Positions 25,515-34,799 are shown, counted from the first letter of the stretch. The stretch is 64,000 nucleotides of DNA from Saccharopolyspora phatthalungensis (GCF_014203395.1 NZ_JACHIW010000002.1:1736001-1800000), one strand, 5' to 3'. A program made the numbers and translations. The notes: generated by a model from the sequence alone, not told the origin.

Positions 25515-26297
25515 GCCGGGAGTGCGGAGAGATCGTTGCCGCGGGGGAGGGGGTGCTGGAGCGGGGTGTGCGGCATCGTGATGGGCAGTGCCCGCCCCCG
25601 GCCTATCCCGTGCCGACGTGGCGGATCCGCCGCCGCGGTGGGGCGTTCGAGGTGGGCGAGGTGTTGCGGACGCCGGTCGCGGCATGGCTGTCCATCCGGT
25701 CGCTGCGATCAGGTCACGGACCGCGGCATCGCATTCGGCGGCCACCGGGGTGCTCGGCGACTCCCGCAGCAGCAGCGTCGTAGAGGCCGCTGTCGAGAGT
25801 CAGACCGGGAGCGATGCGCACCGGGTTGTTCGCTACGTTGATCAACAAAGGGGTCATGCTCACACCGTGCCCGGAGGGACGTTGGGGCACAACGGTTTCT
25901 GAGTTTACAGATCAATTGGAAACGGGAAACCGTCAGGTCACAGCGATGTGGCGAGGCTCGTCACCGGTCGCGAGCCGGGAGCGGCGTGACGTCGGCCGCG
26001 GTGTTCAGCTTCTCGCGCAGGTCGCTGTTGGTGAGGGTGAGTTGCCGCGATGGCCTCTTCGTAGATCTGCACGAGCTTGCGGAGTTCGGCGTTTCTCCGC
26101 GCGGAGCCGCCGCAATGGTGGCGGTTTGCGCCGGGGCTGGTATCAGTGGTGATATCGCCGTGTAGGCGGTACCGAACTGTCAGTAACGCCGATAGCTTCC
26201 GTCGCGTTAAGCCACACCGTGCCCGGCGCACTTCCTGGACGCGATCCGCAGCTGCGGCCAGGGTCACGTGGGCTGGCGCACCTACCCAGGAGGCTTG
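25515..26297. other. Degraded region with a coiled-coil fragment
   Basis: No intact gene is seen. On the minus strand at 26100-25961 a fragment reads NAELRKLVQIYEEAIAA and, after a one-base shift, LTNSDLREKLNTAADVTPL followed by a stop. This resembles the C-terminal coiled-coil of a small protein such as those accompanying Tn554-type recombinases, but that is only a guess. The remaining frames are short, out of register with one another and lack ribosome-binding sites. This region lies directly upstream of the first deaminase gene. Confidence 0.4.
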
Positions 26298-26828
26298 GTG
26301 CGGAAAGCTCTGCTCGTCGTCGGCGCGATCATCATCTTCATTTGGTGGCTGAACGGTGCCAGTGACGCGAGGTTCGGCTGCGGCGACGATCAGACCAGCG
26401 CGCATGCTGCTTCCGGGAGCTGTCCCAGCACCCTGGGAGGTGCCGCCGAGGATGCCGAGTGGGCCGCCGATCGGATCGCGAGCCTTCCCGTCCGCGACGA
26501 TGGCGACCCGACAACTGGTCTGCTCTACGACAGCGAAGGCACGGAAACACGAATCACCAGCGGCGACAGCGGATCCGCATACGAGGCCGCGAAGGGCTAT
26601 ATTTCGTTGCCCAGCAAGCAGGTCGCCGGGCACGTCGAGGCCAAGGCTGCCGCTACTATGCGAGACGCGGGAGAGACATTCGCGGTCTTGGTCCTGAACA
26701 ATCGCCCCTGCACCTACGCTTCCGGGGTTGGTTGTCTGCGAGCATCCGCGATGATCCTGCCCGCTGGGAGCACAATGGTCCTGTGGTGGCCTGACGGTGG
26801 CCCTACCACGGTCCGAGGGAGCGCATGA
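26298..26828 (+). CDS. Membrane-anchored SCP1.201/DddA-like deaminase toxin (module 1)
   Basis: This is a 176-residue protein from the GTG at 26298, chosen because AGGAGG lies 5 bp upstream; a longer ATG frame at 26268 has none. Residues 3-18 form a hydrophobic helix (signal anchor). The C-terminal half is an SCP1.201-like nucleic-acid cytidine deaminase: TGLLYDSEGTETRITSG, catalytic His112 and Glu114 in HVEAK, and zinc cysteines Cys138 and Cys146 (C-x7-C). ILPAGSTMVLWWP follows the cysteines. All catalytic residues are present. It lacks the large trafficking domains typical of polymorphic toxins. Its TGA overlaps the ATG of an Imm1 gene. Whether the substrate is single- or double-stranded DNA, or RNA, cannot be told from sequence. 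Confidence 0.82.
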   Translation: MRKALLVVGAIIIFIWWLNGASDARFGCGDDQTSAHAASGSCPSTLGGAAEDAEWAADRIASLPVRDDGDPTTGLLYDSEGTETRITSGDSGSAYEAAKGYISLPSKQVAGHVEAKAAATMRDAGETFAVLVLNNRPCTYASGVGCLRASAMILPAGSTMVLWWPDGGPTTVRGSA

Positions 26829-27346
26829 TGACTGCGACGATCGGGGCGTTCCGCATCGGTGGAGAGGGAGTCTCCTCGCCACGACCGACCGCGATGAGCC
26901 CGGACGCCAGGATCACGTTGATCGACCAGCAGCTCGATCAACGCCCCACAGCCCGAAGCAGTGTGCTGATCCTGGAGATCGATCGGGAGGGCGACGCGTT
27001 CGCGACGATCGACCGCTTCCGTCACCTAGTCGACTCCCCCGAGGACACCTCGGCACCTGATCTGATCGAGTTCATGAGGGTTGGCGTCACCGGGACCGTA
27101 GGCGCGGCGGAGTACCTGCACTGGACCCTCTCGACCGGCGAACAGACCATCTACGCCACGTACAACACGGCACCCACAGCTGCCACGGTCCCGCCCGTGC
27201 TCTATGACGACTGCGTGCCGCAGTTTTTCCCACCAGAAACCGTCATCGCCCTTGACCAGGTACGACAGCTCATGATCAGCTTCGCGCTGCACGGGACGTG
27301 GCCATCCGCCGCCTTCTGGGGACGCAGAGACCAACTCGTTGTCTGA
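26825..27346 (+). CDS. Imm1-family immunity protein (module 1)
   Basis: This 173-residue protein has the Imm1 pattern. A central beta-rich stretch (LHWTLSTGEQTIYATYN) is followed by QFFPPETVIALDQVRQLMISF and an aromatic C-terminal segment ending in AFWGRRD. Imm1 proteins bind and neutralise deaminase and nuclease toxins. The ATG at 26825 overlaps the deaminase stop (ATGATGA), so toxin and immunity are made in coupled amounts. It has no signal peptide and should protect the cytoplasm of the producer. It is diverged from the other two Imm1 copies in this window. Confidence 0.78.
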   Translation: MMTATIGAFRIGGEGVSSPRPTAMSPDARITLIDQQLDQRPTARSSVLILEIDREGDAFATIDRFRHLVDSPEDTSAPDLIEFMRVGVTGTVGAAEYLHWTLSTGEQTIYATYNTAPTAATVPPVLYDDCVPQFFPPETVIALDQVRQLMISFALHGTWPSAAFWGRRDQLVV

Positions 27347-27599
27347 ATCCAAGGGGTCCGGCTCACCGCGTCACAAGATAGGCGGCCACGCGGCCTCAGA
27401 CGCCGCTGCGGTGACCTCCGCGTCGATGCACGATCATCGGTGATCACGACCGTACCGCTGCTTTCCGCACCCTGCACGGCTAACCGCTGGCGCACCGAAC
27501 TGCCTGGTCTTTCTCAGGTCACTGCTTGAGAGAGCGCGGTGCGGGATCTGTCGGGGGACGCGTGACTTCGACCGGGGCCAGTGGTGTGGCAGGTGCTCG
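27347..27599. other. Spacer between module 1 and the dnaB relic
   Basis: No gene is supported in these ~250 bases. Short frames on both strands have no recognisable features. This is likely the truncated upstream side of the DnaB relic. Confidence 0.4.
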
Positions 27600-28052
27600 A
27601 TCGGGCTGCTTGGATTCCTCGACCTGGACGCGGTCACCAACGGTCTACACCCTGGCCAGATGGCCATCGTGGCGGCGCGGCCAGGTGTCGGGAAGTCCAC
27701 GCTGGGAATGGGTTTTTGCAGGTCAGCGTCGGTGAAACACGGGCTCGCCAGCGTCATCTTCTCGCTGGAGATGGGGCGAGCCGAGATCATGCAGCGGCTG
27801 CTGTCGGCCGAGGCGCGGGTCCGGCTCAGCGACATGCGCGGTGGCCGGATGTCCGATGACGACTGGACCCGACTGGCGCGGCGGATGAGCGAGGTCGGCG
27901 AGGCGCCGCTGTTCGTCGACGACTCGCCGAACCTGTCGATGCAGGCGATCCGTGCGAAGGCGCGGCGCCTCAAGCAGCGGCACGACCTGCGGCTGATCGT
28001 GGTCGACTATCTGCAGTCGGCACCGGCGATGCCGGCCAGGCCCGGTCGTTAG
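27600..28052 (+). pseudogene. dnaB: Truncated replicative helicase DnaB fragment
   Basis: The frame reads GFLDLDAVTNGLHPGQM and then Walker A ARPGVGKST. FSLEMGRAEI, the LSAEARV block, DDSPNLSMQAIRAKARRL and Walker B LIVVDYLQ follow, all in order as in the DnaB C-terminal RecA domain. The N-terminal domain and linker are missing, and the protein stops just after Walker B, before the arginine finger and DNA-binding loops. It cannot be a working helicase. Actinobacteria normally have an intact dnaB elsewhere, so this is a stray partial copy, probably left by recombination or a mobile element. Confidence 0.85.
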
Positions 28053-28195
28053 TGAATCAATTTCACTTATTACTGAAGCAATAGGCACAAGAGAGCGGAG
28101 GATGCGTCCGGACAGTGCCGTGGGTTGCGCGCCCAAGGTGATCGCCAACGATCTGCCCGACGCCGAGATCCATCCAGGTCGCTTCAGGGAGACGC

Positions 28196-28255
28196 CGATT
28201 CCGCGCGAAATCGCCGTCAACCCCGCGGTAGGACCGCCGATTTCGCGCGAAATCG
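28196..28255. repeat. Two 18-bp palindromes, 42 bp apart
   Basis: CGATTTCGCGCGAAATCG at 28238-28255 is a perfect palindrome. CGATTCCGCGCGAAATCG at 28196-28213 differs at one base. Both are followed by CC and lie just downstream of the carboxylesterase stop (28293, minus strand). They could act as hairpins at the end of that operon, as protein-binding sites, or be copies of a dispersed genomic repeat. Confidence 0.7.
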
Positions 28256-28292
28256 CCAACTCCGCTGCGCGGGCACCGGGTGCGGAGCCTTG

Positions 28293-29930
28293 TCAGAGGG
28301 TGGTTTTCTCCATTTCTTCGCTGTGGTCGGCGGCCCGATCGACCGCGGCATCGCCTGCGGTATCGAAGGACACTCCGGCCAGACGGTCGAGTAGGTCCAT
28401 CCGGTCGTGCCGGGTAACGTCGCCCACCGTCGGCTCGACATCCCAGAGCATCGAGCTGGGCGTGTGCTCTTCGAACACCGGCCACCCGGGCGAGCCGTCG
28501 TCGTTCGGGTCGCCGCAGCGGGCAAACGCTACCCAGGCATTCGCCATGGCCTGTGCCAGCGCACGGTCTCCTTCGGTCCACGGCCACTTGCGGGTGTCCA
28601 AGGTGCCGAACACGTATGGGACCTCGGCCGCATGGAACGCACCAGCGTATTCCCGCTCGATGACGTCCGCCGGGACCTGCGGCCGACGCAGGAACCTGTA
28701 GTGGTGGACCGACGAATCGGCGGTGCGGGCATGCAACCGCGCCGCCGTCCAGGTGGACCAGACGAAGATGCGGTCCGCCTCCAGCTCCCAACTCGCCGAC
28801 CTCGCCTGTCGGTCGTCTGCGGCTGGGTACAGGCGCTCGGCCGCACCGGCCAGGGCAGCACCGAAGGTGGTTTCCAGATGCTCGCGGTAGTCGCTCAACT
28901 TAGTCAGGTACGGCAGGCCGGACGCTTCGTTGCCGACATTGCCGACGAGCAGCGGAACGTCATGCTGGTTGCCGCGCTGGTAGGCCTCCAGTGGAGTGGA
29001 AGGCAGGACGTATCGATCGACGACCGGGTAGGCGGCGTCGAAGATGTGCAGGCTGATCTCGGCGCCGGGCGCCAGGTCGAACCGCCACGGACCCGCGGCA
29101 CGGGGCAGCATCACGGAATTCAGCTGCTCCACCGACAGCGCGCGCAGCTTGGCCAGCGAGTTGATGCCGAGTAGTTCGGTCAGTTCCTGGCCGGCCTGTT
29201 CGCCGGCCGCGAGGGTCTGCGGCCCGGCGGGGTGCCCGGGACCGTCGAAGGCGCGACTGACGCCGGGTCCGCTCTGCGCGATGGCCCGGTGAAACAGGCC
29301 CGCGGCAAGCGGCGAGGACATCAGGTTGTGCACGGTGTTACCGCCGGCCGACACGCCGAACAGCGTCACGTTCTCCGGGTCGCCGCCGAACGACTCGATG
29401 TTGCGCTGCACCCAGCGCAGCACCTCGATCTGGTCGAGCAACCCGTAGTTTCCCGAGCCCGAGTAGCCCGACTCCGCGGTCAGGGCCGGGTGCGCGAGGA
29501 ACCCGAGGCGGCCGAGCCGGTGGTTGGCGGTCACCACCGTGACTCCGCGCCGGGCAAGCTGCTCGCCGTCGTAGATCGGGTTGGCCGCCGAACCGAACTG
29601 GTAGGCGCCGTAATGGAACCAGACCATGACGGGGCGTCCTCGCTCGCCCGCCGCCCCGGTCCACACGTTGAGGTTCAGGCAGTCCTCGTCGAAGGCACTG
29701 TCACCGCCGAAGTACAGCGACTTCTCGGGCGGGGGCGCCTGGATGCTGCTCGGCGCCATGCGGACGGCGTCACGGACTCCCATCCACGACGGGCACAGGT
29801 GGGGCGGCCGCCAACGCAGCTGTCCGGTGGGGGCGGCCGCATACGGGATGCCGAGAAAGCGCCGAGTCCGCCCGTCCGGCCCGGTCCCCCCACGGAGCCG
29901 TCCCGTTTCGACTGCAACAATGTCGTCCAT
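28293..29930 (-). CDS. Type B carboxylesterase (alpha/beta hydrolase)
   Basis: This 545-residue esterase of the cholinesterase/para-nitrobenzyl esterase family has the type-B motif EDCLNLNVWTG near residue 93. The oxyanion region MVWFHYGAY replaces the usual GG. The nucleophile serine is in FGVSAGGNT near residue 200, with the catalytic His in AGAFHAAEVPY near 430. There is no signal peptide, so it is cytoplasmic. The ATG at 29930 follows AAAGGAG. It is the last gene of the IclR-linked operon, 65 bp after the LLM pair, and would hydrolyse an ester or lactone substrate or product of that pathway. Confidence 0.9.
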   Translation of the reverse strand: MDDIVAVETGRLRGGTGPDGRTRRFLGIPYAAAPTGQLRWRPPHLCPSWMGVRDAVRMAPSSIQAPPPEKSLYFGGDSAFDEDCLNLNVWTGAAGERGRPVMVWFHYGAYQFGSAANPIYDGEQLARRGVTVVTANHRLGRLGFLAHPALTAESGYSGSGNYGLLDQIEVLRWVQRNIESFGGDPENVTLFGVSAGGNTVHNLMSSPLAAGLFHRAIAQSGPGVSRAFDGPGHPAGPQTLAAGEQAGQELTELLGINSLAKLRALSVEQLNSVMLPRAAGPWRFDLAPGAEISLHIFDAAYPVVDRYVLPSTPLEAYQRGNQHDVPLLVGNVGNEASGLPYLTKLSDYREHLETTFGAALAGAAERLYPAADDRQARSASWELEADRIFVWSTWTAARLHARTADSSVHHYRFLRRPQVPADVIEREYAGAFHAAEVPYVFGTLDTRKWPWTEGDRALAQAMANAWVAFARCGDPNDDGSPGWPVFEEHTPSSMLWDVEPTVGDVTRHDRMDLLDRLAGVSFDTAGDAAVDRAADHSEEMEKTTL

Positions 29931-29995
29931 GCCTACTCCTTTGTGGGCAGTGGTCGTAAGTCCTTTGTGGACGATAAATGGCCGGACGGTGAATC

Positions 29996-31144
29996 TCACC
30001 AGGGGGACGTGCCCGGGTGGGGCTTCGACCACACCCCGGCCTCGGCGAGCAGGTTGAGCACCGAGGAGAACCCGCGCAGTTCGGCCGGGCTCCACAGTGG
30101 AAAATTGATCAGAATGTTCCGCGTCCCCGCGTCGCGGTTGAGGCCGATCAACTTCTCGGCGACCTGCTCGGGGGTGCCGACCAGCTGTAGCATCGCCTCG
30201 CCGCTGCCCAGGGCTCGTACCGCCTTGTCCTCGCCGAGCTTGTCGAACATCTTGCGGGCGGTTTCGATCGAACCCAGGATGTCGCTTGCGATTTCCCATG
30301 CCGCCTCGGCGTTCAGCGACTCCACCAGCTTGGCGTACTCCTGCTCGGCCTCGCCGTCGCCGTCGCGCACCAGCGCTATCGCGAACGGAGTGACCGAAAC
30401 GTCGCGCCCGTTTCTCGCCGTGAGCTTCCCCAGCCGCTCTTCCACGTCCCGCAGCGCGTCGTCGTCCTTGGCCAGGGTCACCAGTTCGTCGCACCACGTG
30501 GCGGCGAAGGCGGTGCCCGCTTCCGACGCGCCGGCGCTGACCAGGTGCGGTCGCGGCCGGCGGACCGGACGCGGGGCCTTGATACGACCGGTGCAGCGGT
30601 AATAGCGACCCGCGTGCTCGATCGGCTCCTCCTCCGTCCACAGCCGCTGCACGACATCGACGAACTCGGCGGCCATCGCATAGCGCTCGTCGTGTTCGAC
30701 GAATTCCTCGCCGAACAGCGCGGCCTCCGCGTCGCTGAAGCCGGTGACGACGTTCCATCCCCACCGGCCCGAGCTGAACGCGTCCAGCGTCGCGCCCATC
30801 CGGGCCACGTGCGCCGGCTTATGGTGCGTGGTGTGGAAGGTCGACACCACGCCGATGCGATCGGTCACCGCGAAGATCCCCATCGCCAGCATCGGGGCGT
30901 GGAACGCGGGCGACTGGTGACCCGCTAGCTCGGCCGCCCGCTGGTGACCGGACCAGTTGTCGGCGATGAACAGCGAGTCGAACCCGACCTCCTCGGCCGT
31001 CCGGGCCAGCTCCAGTAGGTTCTCCCGGTTCATCCGCGGCGTGCGCCGCGCGGCCTCGTCGGACCAGACGTGGTTCGTCTGCCCGGCCGGAAAGAAGTAC
31101 CCGATCGACAGCCCCTCGGAGGGCTGGCCGTGATTGTGGGCCAC
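29996..31144 (-). CDS. LLM-class flavin-dependent monooxygenase (tandem copy 2)
   Basis: This 382-residue FMN-dependent monooxygenase has DSLFIADNWSGHQR, TFHTTHHKPAHVARMGATLD and the barrel segment GRWGWNVVTGFSDAE. It also has PHLVSAGASEAG and an ILINFPLWSP C-terminal strand. It is clearly a duplicate of the adjacent copy at 31183-32337. The GTG at 31144 follows AAGGGGAG. It lacks the N-terminal pattern of the DszA group and looks closer to dimethylsulfone/alkanesulfonate-type LLM enzymes. It would need a separate flavin reductase. Confidence 0.86.
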   Translation of the reverse strand: MAHNHGQPSEGLSIGYFFPAGQTNHVWSDEAARRTPRMNRENLLELARTAEEVGFDSLFIADNWSGHQRAAELAGHQSPAFHAPMLAMGIFAVTDRIGVVSTFHTTHHKPAHVARMGATLDAFSSGRWGWNVVTGFSDAEAALFGEEFVEHDERYAMAAEFVDVVQRLWTEEEPIEHAGRYYRCTGRIKAPRPVRRPRPHLVSAGASEAGTAFAATWCDELVTLAKDDDALRDVEERLGKLTARNGRDVSVTPFAIALVRDGDGEAEQEYAKLVESLNAEAAWEIASDILGSIETARKMFDKLGEDKAVRALGSGEAMLQLVGTPEQVAEKLIGLNRDAGTRNILINFPLWSPAELRGFSSVLNLLAEAGVWSKPHPGTSPW

Positions 31145-31182
31145 GGTCGTCTCCCCTTCTGATTCTGGATTGCCGGTTCTCG

Positions 31183-32337
31183 TCACCACGAGAAGGCCCG
31201 CTCCTCCGGCCTCGACCACAGGTGGGCATCCCGCAGCTGCTCCAGCACCACCCGGAAGCTCCGCACCTCCTGCGGGTTCCACAGGGGAAAGTTGATGAGC
31301 ACATTGGACGTACTCGTGCGCTGCTTGAGCTCGATAAGCTGCTCAGTCACCTGGTCGGCCGTCCCCAGCAGCTTGAGAATCCCCTGGCCGCTGCCCCACG
31401 CCCGCGCCGCCTCTTCGAAACCCGTGTCACCGTAAAGGGCTTTGAGGGATTCGATGCCGCCCAGGATATCGGCGGCGAGCTCGATGGCCGCCTCGACGTT
31501 GAGCGACTTCTGCAGGCGCTCGTATTCCTCCTCGGCCTCCCCCTCGTTTTCGCGGACGATCGTGATCGTGAACGGCGTCGCCGCGACGGCGCCGACCCGG
31601 TCCCGCTCGACCAGCAGCGGCGCGAGGCGTTCGTCGACCTGCGCGACCTTCTCGATCGTGTTGCCCGCCACCACCAACTGGTCGCAGTGCTTGGCGGCGA
31701 ACCGCATCCCGGCAGGTGACGCGCCGGCGCTGACGAGGAGCGGATGCGGCCGCTGCGCCGGACGCGGTGCCTTGATGCGGCCACGAGCCCGGAAATACTT
31801 GCCGTCGACGTCGATCGGCTCGTCCTCGGTCCACAGCCGCTTGACGATGTCGACGAACTCGTCCGCCATGTCGTATCGCTCGTCGTGCTCGATCAGCTGG
31901 TCTTCGCCGAAAAGCTGGGCCTCTGGATGGCCGAATCCGGTGACGATGTTCCAGCCCCAGCGACCGTCGCTGAACGCGTCGAGGGTCGCGCCCATCCGGG
32001 CGATGTGCGCGGGCTTGTGGTGCGTCGTGTGGAAGGTCGTGATGATCCCGATGTGCTGCGTGACCGCGAACAGTCCCATCGCGAGCAGCGGGGCGTGGTA
32101 TTTCGGCGACTGATGCCCCGCCCGCTCGGCGGCCCGCTGGTGACCGGACCAGGTGTCCGCGATGAACAGGGAGTCGAAGCCGGCGTCCTCGGCCGCCCGC
32201 GCCATGTCGAGGAACACGCCGCGGTTCAGTGGCGGCGTCGCTTGGGCGGCCTCGTCCGACCAGACATGGTCGGTCTGGCCCGTCGGGAAGAAGTAGCCGA
32301 AGCTGAGCTCGCCGTTGCGTGGCTGCCGTGGTTTCAC
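31183..32337 (-). CDS. LLM-class flavin-dependent monooxygenase (tandem copy 1)
   Basis: This 384-residue LLM monooxygenase has LSFGYFFPTGQTDHVW at the first strand, DSLFIADTWSGHQRA, GRWGWNIVTGFGHPE and PLLVSAGASPAG. Very similar blocks in the same order in the next gene show a tandem duplication. The GTG at 32337 is favoured over a TTG at 32355 because AAAGGA lies at the right distance. It follows the ThDP enzyme after a 19-bp gap. The two copies may form a heteromer or handle related substrates. Confidence 0.86.
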   Translation of the reverse strand: MKPRQPRNGELSFGYFFPTGQTDHVWSDEAAQATPPLNRGVFLDMARAAEDAGFDSLFIADTWSGHQRAAERAGHQSPKYHAPLLAMGLFAVTQHIGIITTFHTTHHKPAHIARMGATLDAFSDGRWGWNIVTGFGHPEAQLFGEDQLIEHDERYDMADEFVDIVKRLWTEDEPIDVDGKYFRARGRIKAPRPAQRPHPLLVSAGASPAGMRFAAKHCDQLVVAGNTIEKVAQVDERLAPLLVERDRVGAVAATPFTITIVRENEGEAEEEYERLQKSLNVEAAIELAADILGGIESLKALYGDTGFEEAARAWGSGQGILKLLGTADQVTEQLIELKQRTSTSNVLINFPLWNPQEVRSFRVVLEQLRDAHLWSRPEERAFSW

Positions 32338-32356
32338 AGGAAGTTCCTTTCTCAAG

Positions 32357-34084
32357 CTACTTCGTGAACAGCGTGAAGAAGTCCTCGACGTCCGCGGTGC
32401 TGTTGTCGATCTCGATCAGCGTTGGTGCGTCCGACGCGAACGCCGCGGCGAGGGCCTTATCCAGCCCGGCGGCATCGCCGACTTGGACACCGTGCATGCC
32501 GAGGCTGCGGGCGAACGCGGCGTGGTCGATCGGCGGATCGGTGAAGCTCCATCCGAATTCGGCCTCGCCCGCCGCCGCTTCGTTGCCGCTGTGCCGCGCG
32601 ATGCTCGCGATGTCGCGCCATCCGCCGTTGTTCAGGATCAGGTAGATGACCGGGATCGAGAACCGGGACGCGGTGTAGAGGCAGGTGGAGGAGAACTGGA
32701 ATCCGCCGTCGCCGAGCACCGCGACCACGCGCTGTTGCGGCCGGGCCAGCTGGATGCCGATGGCCGCGGGGCCACCCCAGCCCTGGGCGCTGGCCTTGCC
32801 CGAGATGCCGAAGTACCGCGACGGATCGTCGACGTCCAGCATGAGCTCTAGGTGCAACTGCGCGGCGCCCGCGTGGTTGACCACGACGGTGTCGGCGGGC
32901 ATCGACCGTTGCAGCACGTCCAGGATCCGACCGATCGAGAGCGGGTTCTGCTCGTCCCACCGCGCGCGCCGCAACGTTTCGGTTGTCTCGTTGTGACTCC
33001 GACGCGCGGCGGAGGTCGCTTCAAGGCGTGCGTCCCGCTTCTGTGCCGTCGCCTGGTCGGCGGAGAGGGCGGCGGCCAGCCTGGCCAGCGTCGGGTGTGG
33101 ATGGCCGACGAGCCCGATGTCCGGACGGAACTGCCGGCGCAGCGCGTTCGCGTCGGTCGTCGTGTTCACCACCACCGTGCCGTCGGCAAAGCCGAAGGCC
33201 GGGCCGAGGCCGGACTCGGTCAGCTCCACGCCGACGAGTAAGGCGACGTCGGCCTTGTCCACGAGGTCACGGTTCGCGCTTAATTTGCCGACGTATTGCG
33301 GGTGGGTGGTCGGGAATCCGAGGTCGGCGATGTAGGGCTCGCTCAGCACCGGGCAGCCCAGCGCCTCGGCCAGGGCGACGAGCTGATCGATGGCGCCGTA
33401 GCGAACGACCTCCCCGCCCGCGACGAGAATGGGGCGCTCGCTGGCTGCCAGCAGCGACTCGACGCGTTCGATCCCCTCGGCGTCCGCGGCGGCGGCGAAC
33501 ACCATCGGTCGCGCCGCCTCGGCCTGCTCGGCGGGCAGGGTCGTCTCCTCCGCCCACAGGTCCATGGGGAACGCCAGGTGCACCGGCCCGTACGGTGCCG
33601 TGCCGGCGATCTGGAAGGCCCGCTCAAGGAACTCCGGGATGCGGTCGACCGACGGGACCTCCGCCGACCACTTCACGAACTGCTCGCTCATCTCGGTGAC
33701 CGCCCGCGGAACGCCCGCGTACTGGTCCCGGCCGATCAGCGCCCTGCTCGATGTCGTCGTGGTCAGGACGAGTGGCACGTTCTCGCCCCATGCCGTCGTC
33801 ACGGCCATCATGGCCAGGGCCGTGCCGGAGGCGTGGTAGACGTTCACGAAGGCAGGCTTGCCGGTCGCGCGGGCGTAGCCGTTGGCGATCAGCGCGAGGT
33901 TCGTCTCGTTTAGCGCCGTGATGTAGCGCATCTCGTCGCGGTGCCGGTAGAACGCCTCCACCAGCGGGAAGAGCCCCAGACCGGGGATGTTGAAGACGTG
34001 CTCGACGCCGAGGCGCACCAGCGAACGCGTAAGGAGCTCGGCGCCGTTGACGGTCTGCCCATGGGATGTGCTCAAGTCAGTCAC
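32357..34084 (-). CDS. Thiamine-diphosphate-dependent enzyme (acetolactate synthase/benzoylformate decarboxylase-like)
   Basis: This 575-residue enzyme has the three-domain ThDP fold. The catalytic Glu is in TALNETNLALIANGYAR near residue 60. The central domain has ILVAGGEVVRYGA, and the cofactor motif starts GDGGFQFSS and ends NNGGW about 28 residues later. It is related to 2-keto-acid decarboxylases and benzaldehyde lyase-type enzymes rather than biosynthetic acetolactate synthase, which has a regulatory partner. It lies one base after the class II aldolase gene. It could decarboxylate an alpha-keto acid made in the pathway, supplying the aldehyde for the aldehyde dehydrogenase. Confidence 0.84.
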   Translation of the reverse strand: MTDLSTSHGQTVNGAELLTRSLVRLGVEHVFNIPGLGLFPLVEAFYRHRDEMRYITALNETNLALIANGYARATGKPAFVNVYHASGTALAMMAVTTAWGENVPLVLTTTTSSRALIGRDQYAGVPRAVTEMSEQFVKWSAEVPSVDRIPEFLERAFQIAGTAPYGPVHLAFPMDLWAEETTLPAEQAEAARPMVFAAAADAEGIERVESLLAASERPILVAGGEVVRYGAIDQLVALAEALGCPVLSEPYIADLGFPTTHPQYVGKLSANRDLVDKADVALLVGVELTESGLGPAFGFADGTVVVNTTTDANALRRQFRPDIGLVGHPHPTLARLAAALSADQATAQKRDARLEATSAARRSHNETTETLRRARWDEQNPLSIGRILDVLQRSMPADTVVVNHAGAAQLHLELMLDVDDPSRYFGISGKASAQGWGGPAAIGIQLARPQQRVVAVLGDGGFQFSSTCLYTASRFSIPVIYLILNNGGWRDIASIARHSGNEAAAGEAEFGWSFTDPPIDHAAFARSLGMHGVQVGDAAGLDKALAAAFASDAPTLIEIDNSTADVEDFFTLFTK

Positions 34085-34085
34085 C

Positions 34086-34799
34086 TCAGGAAATCTCGGA
34101 AGCCACGGCCGCTTCGTCTAACTGCCGAACCAGGTACGCCCACAGCTGGCGCAGCGCGCCCTCGTGGTAGATGTGCGCGCGCTTGGCAAGCGACTCCTCG
34201 GGCAGCGACCAGGACGGCATGCCGCCGTACTGCCCGGTCAGAAGTTGTTGCTGTGCCGCGCTTTCCAGCAGGATGGTGGCGATCGTGGCCGTCTGGAGAT
34301 CCGGGCCAACGGTGACGATTCCGTGGTTGACCAGGAACACCGCCGATGCGCCGCCCAGCGTCTCGGCGACCGACTTGCCGAGCTCGCTGGTGATGATCAG
34401 GCCCGCCGTCTCGGTGAAGCGGGGCACCGCCGGCGGGACGAAGAAGTTCGCGGCATGGCTGACCGGGCGAAGCTCCTGGCCCGCGGCGGCCAGCGCGACC
34501 GCGTGCGGGGAATGCGTGTGCACGACGCCGCCCACGTCGGGCCGCGCGGACATGATCTCCGTGTGGATCGGGTACTCGACGTGGGCCTTACCCGAGCCTT
34601 CCAGGATGGCGCCGTCCCAGCCCAGCAGCTGAACGTGCGAGGTGGTGACTTCTTCCAGGCCCAAGCCGCTGGCCTTCATCCAGACGCCGCGACCGTGCGG
34701 GTCCCTGGCCGACGCATGGCCCCAGATGTAATCGCCGTGGCCGGCGTTACCGAGGACCCTCGACGCCAGCGACACCAGCTCGCGTACTTCGTCACTCAA
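34086..34799 (-). CDS. Class II aldolase/adducin-family protein
   Basis: This 237-residue metal-dependent lyase has the GHASARDP segment, the metal histidines in VVHTHSPHAV near residue 100, and FLVNHGIVTVG near residue 160. These match L-fuculose-phosphate aldolase-like enzymes and related hydroxy-acid decarboxylases. The TTG at 34799 is the likely start, because the family N-terminus (SDEVRELVSLASRVL) follows and GAAGGG lies upstream, but a rare start keeps this uncertain. It is 44 bp downstream of the aldehyde dehydrogenase and one base before the ThDP gene. Confidence 0.82.
   Translation of the reverse strand: MSDEVRELVSLASRVLGNAGHGDYIWGHASARDPHGRGVWMKASGLGLEEVTTSHVQLLGWDGAILEGSGKAHVEYPIHTEIMSARPDVGGVVHTHSPHAVALAAAGQELRPVSHAANFFVPPAVPRFTETAGLIITSELGKSVAETLGGASAVFLVNHGIVTVGPDLQTATIATILLESAAQQQLLTGQYGGMPSWSLPEESLAKRAHIYHEGALRQLWAYLVRQLDEAAVASEIS

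Noticed and set aside
28293..30764. 823-codon esterase frame extending upstream of 29930
   Set aside because: The extra N-terminal part is antisense/out-of-frame sequence of the LLM gene region; a good ribosome-binding site supports the start at 29930.
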